A stretch of DNA of 64,000 nt from DATBLE01 sp963791425 (GTDB taxonomy: Bacteria > Actinomycetota > Thermoleophilia > Gaiellales > Gaiellaceae), in contig CAWBSE010000003.1 of NCBI GenBank assembly GCA_963791425.1, positions 682,001 to 746,000 of the forward strand, in the 5' to 3' direction. The position numbers and the translations under genes are program-made. The notes under the pieces are model-generated. The model saw nothing but the letters and a program-made list of their open reading frames with translations. It was not told the origin of the DNA and did no database searches. This document shows, piece by piece, positions 50,285-59,170 of the stretch (within the stretch, counting starts at the first letter, position 1; each line of letters starts with the position of its first letter).

Positions 50285-50438
50285 GCAGCGGGCCCGGAGC
50301 CGGCGAACCCCCCGTTTTTGGGGCGACTTTGTGACACGCGCTGCACGCATCGTTGAGCGGTTTTTCGGTGGCTTCGTGCGGCCTGTGGCGACTTGCTAGT
50401 GTCCGCCTGCCCAGGGCCAAGGAGGAGGACGTAGGGCG

Positions 50439-50801
50439 TTGCTGGACAGCTGGTTGCCGTTCCTGATCTTCGGGTTGCTCGCGTTCGCCATCCCGCTCAC
50501 GATGGTGGCCTTCTCGTTCATCTTTTCGACGAAGCCGAGCCACCGCACGCGCGCCCGCACGATCCCGTTCGAGTCGGGCGTGTCGCTGGGGCCGCCGAAG
50601 CAGCAGCGCTTCACCGTCAGCTTCTACCTGACGGCGATGCTGTTCATCGTCTTCGACATCGAGATCGTGTTCCTGTATCCGCTGGCGGTCGAGCTCAATG
50701 CGCTCGGCTGGTTCGCGTTCTTCGAGCTGCTGTTCTTCGTGGCGATCCTGGCGGTCGCGTACGTCTACATCTGGCGTAAGGGGGCACTGGAATGGCGGTG
50801 A
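50439..50801 (+). CDS. nuoA: NADH-quinone oxidoreductase subunit A
   Basis: A 120-residue membrane subunit with three helices; the conserved loop between helices 1 and 2 carries TIPFESGVSLG (a Ser replaces the usual Cys in the ESG region) and helix 2 has FYLTAMLFIVFDIEIVFLYP with the conserved Asp-Ile-Glu. It starts with TTG at 50439 after AAGGAGG. First gene of the complex I operon. It overlaps nuoB by 10 bases. It sits at the quinone-tunnel end of the membrane arm. Confidence 0.93.
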   Translation: MLDSWLPFLIFGLLAFAIPLTMVAFSFIFSTKPSHRTRARTIPFESGVSLGPPKQQRFTVSFYLTAMLFIVFDIEIVFLYPLAVELNALGWFAFFELLFFVAILAVAYVYIWRKGALEWR

Positions 50802-51373
50802 AACGCCTGAGGGACTTCGGGCTGCAGTCGGAGCGCGTTCTCTGGCCGACGAAAGGGCCGGGCGTGTTCGAGCAGGAGCTCGGCGCCGACGAGCTCGAGG
50901 AGAAGCTGATGCTGACCACGCTGCAGAAGGCGGTCGCGTGGTCGCAGACGAAGTCGATGTGGCCCGACACGTTCGGGCTCGCGTGCTGCGCGATCGAAAT
51001 GATGTCGATCGTCGCGTCGCGGTACGACATCGCGCGCTTCGGGATGGAGGCGTTCCGATCGTCGCCGCGCCAGGCCGACCTGCTGATCGTCTCCGGCCGC
51101 GTCTCTCACAAGATGGCGGCGCCGTTGCGCCAGATCTACGACCAGATGCTCGAGCCGAAATGGGTGATCGCGATGGGCGCCTGCGCCAGCTCGGGCGGGA
51201 TGTTCAACAACTACGCGATCCTCCAGGGCGTCGACAAGATCGTCGCCGTCGACGTCCACGTGCCCGGCTGCCCGCCGCGGCCGGAGGCGCTGATGGAGGG
51301 GATCATCCGCCTGCACGAGAAAGTCATGGGCGGCGTCCCGCCGGCCTACGAGATCCGCGGGGTCGCCGAGTGA
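50792..51373 (+). CDS. nuoB: NADH-quinone oxidoreductase subunit B
   Basis: A 193-residue subunit carrying cluster N2. The ligand cysteines are in TFGLACCAIEMM (tandem Cys-Cys), VIAMGACASSGGMF and HVPGCPPRPEALM. This cluster hands electrons to quinone at the NuoB-NuoD interface. The N-terminal 40 residues (KRLRDFGLQSERVLWPTKG) are a little longer than average. ATG start inside the end of nuoA; its end overlaps nuoC as GTGA. Confidence 0.95.
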   Translation: MAVKRLRDFGLQSERVLWPTKGPGVFEQELGADELEEKLMLTTLQKAVAWSQTKSMWPDTFGLACCAIEMMSIVASRYDIARFGMEAFRSSPRQADLLIVSGRVSHKMAAPLRQIYDQMLEPKWVIAMGACASSGGMFNNYAILQGVDKIVAVDVHVPGCPPRPEALMEGIIRLHEKVMGGVPPAYEIRGVAE

Positions 51374-51915
51374 GCTTTGAGGCAGTGCCCGGGGTCGTCG
51401 AGACGAAGGAGGGCCACGGCGAGACCACGCTGGTGGTCGATCCGGCGCGCCTGATCGAGGCGTGCACGTACCTGCGCGACGAGCTCGGCTTCCGCTTCCT
51501 CTCCGACGTCTCCGCGACCGACTACCTCGGCTGGGGCACGAAGCCCGCGGCCGGCTACTACGGCACCGCCCGCGGGCGCGACCTGAACGCGCCCGGGACG
51601 GCGGCGCTCGCCCGGGTGCCCGCGCCGAAGCCGAAGCGGTTCGCGATGAACTACCACCTGCTGCGCCTCGAGCCGGGCGCGCCACGCGTGCGGGTGCAGG
51701 TGTGGCTCGACGACGGCGAGCCGGTGGCGAGCGTCGTCGGAGTCTGGCCGACCGCCGACTGGCACGAGCGGGAGGCCTGGGACATGATGGGCATCCGCGC
51801 CGAGGGCCACCCGAATCTGAAGCGGATCCTCATGGACGACGACTGGGAGGGCCACCCGCTGCGCAAGGACTACCCGATCGGCGGCGAGCCGGTGCGGTTC
51901 TCGGGGGAGGAGTAG
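51370..51915 (+). CDS. nuoC: NADH-quinone oxidoreductase subunit C
   Basis: A 181-residue subunit. LRDELGFRFLSDVSATDYLGWG, MNYHLLRLEPGAPRVRVQVWLDD (shown by FAMNYHLLRLEPG) and the signature WHEREAWDMMGIRAEGHPNLKRIL (shown by EREAWDMMGIRAEGHP) are present, ending DYPIGGEPVRF. It scaffolds NuoB and NuoD in the connecting part of complex I. GTG start overlapping the nuoB stop; nuoD begins on the next base after its TAG. Confidence 0.94.
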   Translation: MSFEAVPGVVETKEGHGETTLVVDPARLIEACTYLRDELGFRFLSDVSATDYLGWGTKPAAGYYGTARGRDLNAPGTAALARVPAPKPKRFAMNYHLLRLEPGAPRVRVQVWLDDGEPVASVVGVWPTADWHEREAWDMMGIRAEGHPNLKRILMDDDWEGHPLRKDYPIGGEPVRFSGEE

Positions 51916-53209
51916 ATGGCGACCGTCGAGCGTCCGACAGGCGGCGGCGTCGGTGCCGGGCTTCAGCCTGGCTCCGACTCCATCTATCCGGGAACCCGGA
52001 TCCCGAGCCCGATCCCGACGGCGATCATCGTGTCGCCCGACCTCGAGGACGTGCTCCAGGTCAACTTCGGCCCGAACCACCCCTCCACCCACGGCGTGCT
52101 CCGGCTGGTCGTCGACCTGCACGGCGAGGACGTCGTCGGGATCGAGGCGGTCGTCGGCTACCTGCACACCGGCTTCGAGAAGAACATGGAGCACAAGACG
52201 TGGTGGAAGTGCATCACCTACCCGGAGCGCATCGACTACGTCTCCTTCCAGAACAACGAGCTCGTCTTCGTGCTCGCGATCGAGAAGCTCCTCGGCCTGG
52301 AGATCCCGCCGAAGGCGTCGTGGATGCGGATGCTGCTCTGCGAGCTGAACCGGATCCACTCGCACCTGGTGTGGCTCGGGACCTCGGCGCTGGAGCTGGG
52401 TGCGATCTCGATGTTCTGGTACACGTTCCAGGAGCGCGACAAGATCCTCGACCTCTCCGAGATGGTCTGCGGCACGCGCATGCACACCCGCTACTTCCAG
52501 ACGGGTGGACTGGCCGAGGACATCCCGCGCGGCTTCTTTCCCGAGTGCAAGCGGTTCGTCGGGGAGATGTCGGACGCGATCGACAAGTTCGAGACGATCC
52601 TGACCAACCAGAAGATCTGGCTGGAGCGGACGGTCGGAGTCGGCCTGCTCTCCGCCGACGACGCAATCGCGCTCGGGCAGTCGGGCCCGGTGCTCCGGGC
52701 GTCGGGCGTCGACTGGGACCTGCGGAAGGCATCGCCGTACCTGTCCTACGACGAGGTCGACTTCGACGTGCCGGTCTATGAGAACGGCGACGTCTACGAC
52801 CGCTACCTCGTGCACATGGACGAGATGCGGCAGTCGCTGCGGATCATCGACCAGGCGCTCGACGGCATGCCGAGCGGCGCCGTGGATCGCCGACGACCGC
52901 AAGGTCGTGCTGCCGCCGCGCGAGGAGCTGCACACCTCGATGGAGTCGCTGATCCACCACTTCAAGATCGTCACCGAGGGCTACCGCGTCCCCGAGGGCG
53001 AGATCTACTCGGTGATCGAGTCACCGCGCGGCGAGCTCGGCTGCTACGTCGTCTCGGAGGGTGGGCCGAAGCCGTGGCGCGTGAAGTTCCGGGCGCCGTC
53101 GTTCGTCGCGCTCGAGGCGACCGCGACCTGCATGACCGACGCGCTGATCGCGGACATGATCGCCGTCGTCGGCTCGCTCGACGGCGTGATGGGCGAGGTG
53201 GACAGATGA
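51916..53209 (+). CDS. nuoD: NADH-quinone oxidoreductase subunit D, interrupted by one +1 frameshift
   Basis: The first 321 codons give a normal NuoD: VNFGPNHPSTHGVLRLVVDL, VGYLHTGFEKNMEHKTW, LLCELNRIHSHLVWLG, and the quinone-site His/Tyr region. At 52876-52882 the frame breaks (GGC-G-CCG): without the surplus G it continues PWIADDRKVVLPPREELHTS, IESPRGELGCYVVSEGG and ends normally at 53209 after 430 residues. NuoD is essential for complex I, so a true loss inside an otherwise intact operon would be surprising. The stop overlaps nuoE as ATGA. Confidence 0.9.
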
Positions 53210-53680
53210 GTGCCGAACTCACCGCGGCCGTGCAGGAGATCGCCGCGCAGTACCCCGACCACCGGTCGGCGGTGCTGCCCGCGCTGCGACTCGCGCAGGA
53301 GCACCACGGCGGCTGGCTGCCGCCGGAGGCGTTCCGCGAGGTCGCCGAGGCGCTCGAGCTGACGCCCGCGTACTGCCAGTCGGTCGCGTCGTTCTACGAC
53401 ATGTACAACCTCGAGCCCGTCGGCAAGCACATGGTCGAGGTGTGCACGAACGTCTCGTGCGCGCTCTCGGGCGCGCAGCAGGTGGTGGAGGCGTTCGAGT
53501 CGGAGCTCGGCTGCCGCGCCGGCGAGACCAGCGCCGGACGGCAAGGTCACGCTGCGGACGATCGAGTGCCTGGGCGGCTGCGGCTGGGCGACCGTCGTCG
53601 CCGTCGACCACCACTACCGGCTGCACGTGAACGCCGAGGGCGTGCCCGCGATCGTCGAGGAGCTGAAGCAGGATGGGTAG
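53206..53680 (+). CDS. nuoE: NADH-quinone oxidoreductase subunit E, interrupted by one +1 frameshift
   Basis: A thioredoxin-like subunit that holds cluster N1a. The first part has PALRLAQEHHGGWLPPEAF and VEVCTNVSCALSGAQQ with two ligand cysteines; after one surplus base at about 53533 (AGC-G-CCG) the next frame gives PDGKVTLRTIECLGGCGWAT with the other two. Joined length is 157 residues, normal for NuoE. As sequenced the protein would lack half of its cluster site. The stop at 53680 lies 8 bases inside nuoF. Confidence 0.9.
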
Positions 53681-54995
53681 GCAGCTCGTCCTCCGCGGCG
53701 CCGACGAGCGCGACCTGACGAAGCTCGCCGAGTACGAGGCGATCGGCGGGTACACGGCGCTCGTCAAGGCGCGGGCGCTGGCGCCCGATGCGGTGATCGA
53801 GGAGCTGAAGGCGTCGCAGCTGCGCGGCCGCGGCGGCGCGTTCTTCGCCACCGGCATGAAGTGGTCGTTCGTGCCGAAGCCCGATGTGATCCCGAAGCCG
53901 CACTACCTCGTCGTCAACGCCGACGAGTCGGAGCCGGGCAGCTTCAAGGACAACGAGATCCTCTCGCGGGTCCCGCACCGGTTCATCGAGGGGTGCCTGA
54001 TCACCGCGCACGGGGTCGAGTCGAAGGCCGTGTTCGTCTATGTCCGCGGCGAGTACACCGGCCCGTACGAGATCCTCGTCGCAGCGCTCCAGGAGATCGA
54101 GGACCGGCCCGACATCCGCGGTGACGTCACGATCGTCGTCCACCGCGGCGCCGGCGCATACATCTGCGGCGAGGAGACGGCGCTGCTCGAGTCGCTCGAG
54201 GGCAAGCGCGGCCAGCCGCGCACCAAGCCGCCGTTCCCTGCCGTGCAGGGCCTGTACGCCTCGCCGACCGTCGTCAACAACGTCGAGACGATGACGACGG
54301 TGCCGCCGATCTTCGAGCTGGGCGGCGCGGAGTACGCGAAGCTCGGCGTCGAGAACTCGACCGGCACGCGCGTCGTCTCGATCTCCGGCCACGTGGTCAA
54401 CGGCGGCAACTACGAGATCGAGAACGGCATGTCGCTGCGCGCGATCATCGAGGAGCTCGGCGGCGGCGTCCCCGACGGCCGCAAGCTGAAGGCGGTCATC
54501 CCCGGCGGGTCGTCCACGGTGATCCTCAAGGGCGACGAGATCGACGTCGGCTACGACTTCGACTCGCTCTCCGCCGCCGGGACGGCGATGGGCTCGGCCG
54601 GGATCGTCTGCATCGACGACCGCACCTGCATGGTGCAGCTCGGCGTCCGTGTCTCGGAGTTCTACGAGCACGAGTCGTGCGGCAAGTGCACGCCGTGCCG
54701 CGAGGGGACACGCTGGATGACCGCGATCCTGCGCAAGCTCGAGGCGGGCGACGCGACGCAGGGCGACCTCGACCTGCTCCTCTCCGTCTGCGACCGGATC
54801 ATCGGCAAGTGCCTGTGCCCGCTGGGCGACACGGCGGCGATGGCGATCGCCTCGTACGCCAACAAGTTCCGCGAGGAGTTTCAGGCGCACGTCGACCGCG
54901 GCTGCCCGTTCGGCGACTCGTCGCCGGTGTACGGCGTGCTCGCCCCGATCGCGCAGCACGCGCATGCGCATGCCGCCGAGGTGGTGCCCGCGTGA
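53673..54995 (+). CDS. nuoF: NADH-quinone oxidoreductase subunit F
   Basis: A 440-residue subunit with the NADH site, FMN and cluster N3. LRGRGGAFFATGMKWSFVPK is the NADH loop, VVNADESEPGSFKD the FMN region, YICGEETALLESLEGKRGQPR follows (shown by GEETALLESLEGKRG), and ESCGKCTPCREGTRW with a later Cys in GKCLCPLGD binds N3. It takes electrons from NADH. ATG start inside nuoE; its end overlaps nuoG as GTGA. Confidence 0.95.
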   Translation: MGRQLVLRGADERDLTKLAEYEAIGGYTALVKARALAPDAVIEELKASQLRGRGGAFFATGMKWSFVPKPDVIPKPHYLVVNADESEPGSFKDNEILSRVPHRFIEGCLITAHGVESKAVFVYVRGEYTGPYEILVAALQEIEDRPDIRGDVTIVVHRGAGAYICGEETALLESLEGKRGQPRTKPPFPAVQGLYASPTVVNNVETMTTVPPIFELGGAEYAKLGVENSTGTRVVSISGHVVNGGNYEIENGMSLRAIIEELGGGVPDGRKLKAVIPGGSSTVILKGDEIDVGYDFDSLSAAGTAMGSAGIVCIDDRTCMVQLGVRVSEFYEHESCGKCTPCREGTRWMTAILRKLEAGDATQGDLDLLLSVCDRIIGKCLCPLGDTAAMAIASYANKFREEFQAHVDRGCPFGDSSPVYGVLAPIAQHAHAHAAEVVPA

Positions 54996-57136
54996 GCACC
55001 CCCGAGCTCGTCACGCTGACCGTCGACGGCGTCGAGATCCAGGTCCCGAAAGGGACAGGGCTCGTCGAGGCGGCGCTCGAAGCGGGGATCGAGATCCCGG
55101 TGTTCTGCTACGAGCCACGGCTCGGGCCGCCGGTCGGCGCCTGCCGCATGTGCCTGTGCGAGGTCGCCCCCGGCCCGCCGAAGCCGCAGGCCGCCTGCAC
55201 GCTGACCGCGGCCGAGGGGATGGTCGTCAAGACGGCCGCGACCTCACCGATGGCCGCCGAGGCGCAGGACGCGACGCTCGAGTTCATCCTCGTCAACCAC
55301 CCGCTCGACTGCCCGGTCTGCGACAAGGGCGGCGAGTGCCCGCTGCAGGACCTGACGTTCCGCTACGGCCCCGGCAACACCCGGAACACGTTCCCGAAGC
55401 GGACGATGGAGAAGCCGATCCCGATCTCGCCGGCGATCGCGCTCGACCGCGAGCGCTGCATCCTCTGCTACCGCTGCACGCGGTTCTCGGAGGGCGTCGC
55501 CGAGGACGGGCAGCTGATCGCCCGCGACCGCGGTGCACACTCGATCATCGCCACGTTCGAGGACGAGCCGTACCGCGCGACATTCTCCGGCAACGTGATC
55601 GAGCTCTGCCCGGTCGGCGCGCTGACTTCGACGCAGTACCGCTTCGAGGCACGGCCGTGGGAGATCCAGAACGTCCCGTCGGTGTGCGGCCTGTGCCCGG
55701 TCGGCTGCAACATCACGGCGACCACGCGCGAGGGCAAGGTCAAGCGGATCCTCTCCCGCAACCATCCCGAGATCGACGAGGGCTGGCTCTGCGACAAGGG
55801 TCGCTTCTCGTTCACGTCGCTGTACGCGCGCGATCGCGTCCGCGACCCGCTGAAGCGGATCGGCAAGCGCCGCTTCGAGGAGCTCTCGTGGGACGCGGCG
55901 CTGGACGAGGCCGAGCGGCTGCTTCGCCAGGGGCCCGTGCTGCTCGCCCTGTCGGGGAGCGAGACGGTCGAGCAGGCCGAGGCGCTCTCCCGCTTCGTGC
56001 GCCAGGGGCTCGGCTCCGACGCGGTCGTGCTCCCCGAGCAGGCCTCGCCGGCGCTGGATGCCTTCCGCGCGCCGCTGTCGACGATCCGCGACGCCGACCT
56101 GATCGTCGTCGCCGGCGACGACCCGGTCGAGGAACGCGCACCGGTGGTCGAGCTCTGGATCAAGGCGGCCGGCCGGCACGGCGCCGAGGTCGTCACCGTC
56201 GGCGCCGCAGGGACCGTCAACTGCGCTCCGGGGACGGTGGCCGAGACCGTGACGAAGGAGCTGGGCGAGCGGATCAAGGCTGCGAAGCACGCAGTGCTGA
56301 TCTGGTCGGGCCCGGGGGGAGCGGGCGGCGCCACGGTCGCCGCGCTCGCCGCCGAGCTCGGCGCGGCGGCCGCGTTCTACCTCCCCGCGACGGCGAACGG
56401 GCGCGCGGTCACCGAGGCCTGGCACGCCGCCGGCGAGGGCGAGCCTCAGCGGCCGGAGAAGATCGGGCTGCTGCTGGTCAGCGGCGACGATGCGGCGAAC
56501 GACCCCGCCGTCCGCGAGCTCGCCGAGCGGGCCGACGCCGTGATCGCGATCGCGATGTTCCACGAGGCACTGCGCGGCCTCGCCGACCTGGTGCTGCCGG
56601 CGACCGGCGCCCTCGAGCGCGACGGGACGATGGTCAACCTGGAGGGCCGCCCGCAGCGCCTGCGCCGCACGGTGATCCCGCCCGCGCCCGACGAGCTCGC
56701 CTGGATCGCAAAGCTGGCCGAGCGCTTCGGCGTCGAGGTCGACCCGCACGAGCGCAAGGTCTCCACCGAGGAGCATGCGACACTTCCGCCGCGCGCGGAG
56801 CCCACGGCGCCCCAAACAGTGCCAGGCACTGTTAAGGCGCCGACCGCAAGGGGTGGCCCCCTGCGGCTCCTGCGCTACCGCCCCCTGTTCTCGGGCCCCG
56901 AAGTCGAGCGCGTCGAGGAGCTCCAGTTCCAGCGGCCGGAGGCCGTGATCGAGCTCTCCGTCCACGACGCCGGGATCCGCAAGATCTCGACGGGTGACGA
57001 GGTCGTCGTCCGCTCGAACGGCACGTCGATCACCCTGCGCGCGCGCGTGAACAAGAAGCTCGTCACCGGCGCCGTCCGTGCCGCCGAGGAGCACGTCCGC
57101 GAGCTCGACCAGGCCGTGGAGGTGAGCACCTCTTGA
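54992..57136 (+). CDS. nuoG: NADH-quinone oxidoreductase subunit G
   Basis: A 714-residue iron-sulfur subunit. N-terminal ferredoxin part: VFCYEPRLGPPVGACRMCLCEV, HPLDCPVCDKGGECPLQD with the His ligand, then CILCYRC. The molybdopterin-oxidoreductase-like part starts SVCGLCPVGCNITATTREG; from about residue 300 it is diverged and has no active site, as usual. Residues near 608 (QTVPGTVKAP) are encoded by a palindromic repeat inserted in frame between the large domain and the final beta-barrel (LRLLRYRPLFSGPEVE). GTG start overlapping nuoF. Confidence 0.93.
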   Translation: MSTPELVTLTVDGVEIQVPKGTGLVEAALEAGIEIPVFCYEPRLGPPVGACRMCLCEVAPGPPKPQAACTLTAAEGMVVKTAATSPMAAEAQDATLEFILVNHPLDCPVCDKGGECPLQDLTFRYGPGNTRNTFPKRTMEKPIPISPAIALDRERCILCYRCTRFSEGVAEDGQLIARDRGAHSIIATFEDEPYRATFSGNVIELCPVGALTSTQYRFEARPWEIQNVPSVCGLCPVGCNITATTREGKVKRILSRNHPEIDEGWLCDKGRFSFTSLYARDRVRDPLKRIGKRRFEELSWDAALDEAERLLRQGPVLLALSGSETVEQAEALSRFVRQGLGSDAVVLPEQASPALDAFRAPLSTIRDADLIVVAGDDPVEERAPVVELWIKAAGRHGAEVVTVGAAGTVNCAPGTVAETVTKELGERIKAAKHAVLIWSGPGGAGGATVAALAAELGAAAAFYLPATANGRAVTEAWHAAGEGEPQRPEKIGLLLVSGDDAANDPAVRELAERADAVIAIAMFHEALRGLADLVLPATGALERDGTMVNLEGRPQRLRRTVIPPAPDELAWIAKLAERFGVEVDPHERKVSTEEHATLPPRAEPTAPQTVPGTVKAPTARGGPLRLLRYRPLFSGPEVERVEELQFQRPEAVIELSVHDAGIRKISTGDEVVVRSNGTSITLRARVNKKLVTGAVRAAEEHVRELDQAVEVSTS
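56815..56833. repeat. Palindromic repeat, copy inside nuoG
   Basis: AACAGTGCC, a central A and GGCACTGTT form an exact 19-base palindrome, read in frame as part of QTVPGTVK. It is the same core as the intergenic copy at 18471-18493. Confidence 0.85.
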
Positions 57137-58125
57137 ACAACGGCGAGCCCTGGTGGATCGGGCTGATCAAGGCGGTCATCCTGATCAACGTCCTGCTGAT
57201 CTCGATGGCGTTCCTGACGCTGTTCGAGCGCAAGCTCCTCGGCCGGATGCAGCTCCGCTACGGCCCCAACCGCGCCGGCCCGAAGGGGATCCTCCAGCCG
57301 TTCGCCGACCTGATCAAGATGGTGCGCAAGGAGGCGTTCGCGCCGATGGCGGCGATCGACATCCTCTACCTCTTCGCCCCGGCGTTCGCCGCGTTCACGG
57401 CACTGCTCGCGTTCAGCGTGATCCCGTGGGGCGAGGGCTGGCAGATCTGGCACTACCACGTGAACGGCGAGGTCTCGGACATGCCGATCTCGCTGATCGT
57501 GATCTTCGCGCTCGGCTCGCTCGGGATCTACGGGTTCATCGTCGGCGGCTGGGCGTCGGAGTCGAAGTACTCGATGCTCGGCTCGATGCGGACGTGCGCG
57601 CAGATGGTCTCGTACGAGGTCTCACTCGCCCTCTCGGTGCTCGGCGTCGTGCTGATGGCGCACACGCTCTCGCTGTCGGCGATCGTCGACGCGCAGGTGA
57701 ACAGCGTCTGGTACGCGGCGCCGCAGTTCGTCGGCCTCGTGATCTTCTTCATCGCCGGCGTCGCCGAGACCAACCGGCCGCCGTTCGACCTGCCCGAGGC
57801 CGACACCGAGCTCGTCGGCGGGTACCACACCGAGTACTCGGGCATGCGCTGGGGCCTCTTCCAGATGGCCGAGTACGTGAACGTGATCGTCCTGTCGGCG
57901 CTCGCCGTCACACTCTTCTTCGGCGGCTGGGAAGGCCCGTGGGCACCGCTCGGCCCCGTCTGGTTCCTGATCAAGCTGCTGATCGCGCTCTCCGTGTTCA
58001 TCTGGATCCGCGCGACGCTGCCGCGCCTGCGCTACGACCAGCTGATGCGCTTCGGCTGGAAGGTGCTGCTGCCGATCGCGACCGTCAACGCCGTGATCAC
58101 GGCCCTCTTCGTGGTGATTTTCTGA
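57133..58125 (+). CDS. nuoH: NADH-quinone oxidoreductase subunit H
   Basis: A 330-residue membrane subunit with eight helices. FLTLFERKLLGRMQLRYGPNRAGPKGILQPFADLIKM (shown by ERKLLGRMQLRYGPNRAGP) is the quinone-site loop, and ETNRPPFDLPEADTELVGGYHTEYSG (shown by RPPFDLPEADTELVGGYHTE) is the second conserved loop with the acidic cluster. TTG start overlapping the nuoG stop as TTGA. It joins the quinone channel to the proton path. Confidence 0.95.
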   Translation: MNNGEPWWIGLIKAVILINVLLISMAFLTLFERKLLGRMQLRYGPNRAGPKGILQPFADLIKMVRKEAFAPMAAIDILYLFAPAFAAFTALLAFSVIPWGEGWQIWHYHVNGEVSDMPISLIVIFALGSLGIYGFIVGGWASESKYSMLGSMRTCAQMVSYEVSLALSVLGVVLMAHTLSLSAIVDAQVNSVWYAAPQFVGLVIFFIAGVAETNRPPFDLPEADTELVGGYHTEYSGMRWGLFQMAEYVNVIVLSALAVTLFFGGWEGPWAPLGPVWFLIKLLIALSVFIWIRATLPRLRYDQLMRFGWKVLLPIATVNAVITALFVVIF

Positions 58126-58619
58126 TGGCGCAGCCGATCTCGTCGCTGAAGGGGTTCGCCGTCACGTTCGGCCAGCTGTTCAAGAAGCCGATCACGCAGC
58201 AGTACCCGGAGTACAAGCGGCCGGTGTACCCGCGCTTCCGCGGCCGCCACAAGCTGCACCTGCACGAGAACGGGCTGGAGAAGTGCGTCGGCTGCTCGCT
58301 CTGCGCCGCCGCCTGCCCGGCCGACTGCATCCGGGTCGTCGCCGCCGAGAACACGCCGGACAACCGCGTGTCCGCCGGCGAGCGCTACGCGCGGATCTAC
58401 GAGATCAACATGAGCCGCTGCATCTTCTGCGGCTACTGCGAGCTGGCGTGCCCGTTCGACGCGATCACGCTCGGCAACGAGTTCGAGATCTCCGAGTACT
58501 CGCGCGACGACCTGATCTACACGAAGGACATGCTCCTCGCCGACCCGGTGAAGCGGATGCCCGTCGCCGACCGCGACGAGTTCGACACGCCGATCCCCTA
58601 CTACAAGTCGGCGTCGTGA
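58125..58619 (+). CDS. nuoI: NADH-quinone oxidoreductase subunit I
   Basis: A 164-residue protein with two [4Fe-4S] motifs, CVGCSLCAAACPADCI and CIFCGYCELACPFDAI, that hold clusters N6a and N6b. An N-terminal amphipathic helix (SSLKGFAVTFGQLFKK) lies along the membrane. ATG start overlapping nuoH (TGATG). It carries electrons to cluster N2 in NuoB. Confidence 0.95.
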   Translation: MAQPISSLKGFAVTFGQLFKKPITQQYPEYKRPVYPRFRGRHKLHLHENGLEKCVGCSLCAAACPADCIRVVAAENTPDNRVSAGERYARIYEINMSRCIFCGYCELACPFDAITLGNEFEISEYSRDDLIYTKDMLLADPVKRMPVADRDEFDTPIPYYKSAS

Positions 58620-59170
58620 TCCTCTTCTCCGCGGCGAACGTGCTCGTCTGGGTCGTGTGGGTGGCGGCTGCGCTCGCCTGCCTCGGCTCCGCGGTCGCCG
58701 TGATCAGCTTCTCGAACCCCTTCTACTCCGCGCTGGCGCTGATCGGGAACCTCGGGTCGCTCGCGGTGCTCTACCTGCTGCTGTCGGCCGAGTTCGTCGC
58801 CGCCGCGCAGGTGCTCGTCTACGCGGGCGCGGTGATGGTCATGTTCCTGTTCGTGATCGCCTACCTCGGCGGCCAGGCCGACACGCCGTGGACCGGCCAC
58901 CTGCCGGGCCAGACGGTCGCCGCGCTCGTCGCCGCGGTCGCCCTGCTCGTCGAGATCGTGCTCGTGATCGCCGGGCAGGCCGACGGGCACCTCTCCCATG
59001 CGGCCGAGATCAGCGCCGCGTTCGGCAGCCCGGGCGAGATCGGACGCCTGTTCCTCACCGACCAGCTGCTCGCGTTCGAGATCACGTCGGTGATCCTGCT
59101 CGTCGCCGCCGTCGGCGGCGTCATCCTCGGCAGCCACGAGAAGGTGGAGGACGACGATGCTCGGTCCTAA
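58616..59170 (+). CDS. nuoJ: NADH-quinone oxidoreductase subunit J
   Basis: A 184-residue membrane subunit with five helices; helix 3 has AAAQVLVYAGAVMVMFLFVIAYL (shown by VLVYAGAVMVMFLFVI), the most conserved segment, which includes the flexible pi-bulge region. A polar loop of about 40 residues separates helices 4 and 5. GTG start overlapping nuoI as GTGA; its end overlaps nuoK by 14 bases. Confidence 0.92.
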   Translation: MILFSAANVLVWVVWVAAALACLGSAVAVISFSNPFYSALALIGNLGSLAVLYLLLSAEFVAAAQVLVYAGAVMVMFLFVIAYLGGQADTPWTGHLPGQTVAALVAAVALLVEIVLVIAGQADGHLSHAAEISAAFGSPGEIGRLFLTDQLLAFEITSVILLVAAVGGVILGSHEKVEDDDARS

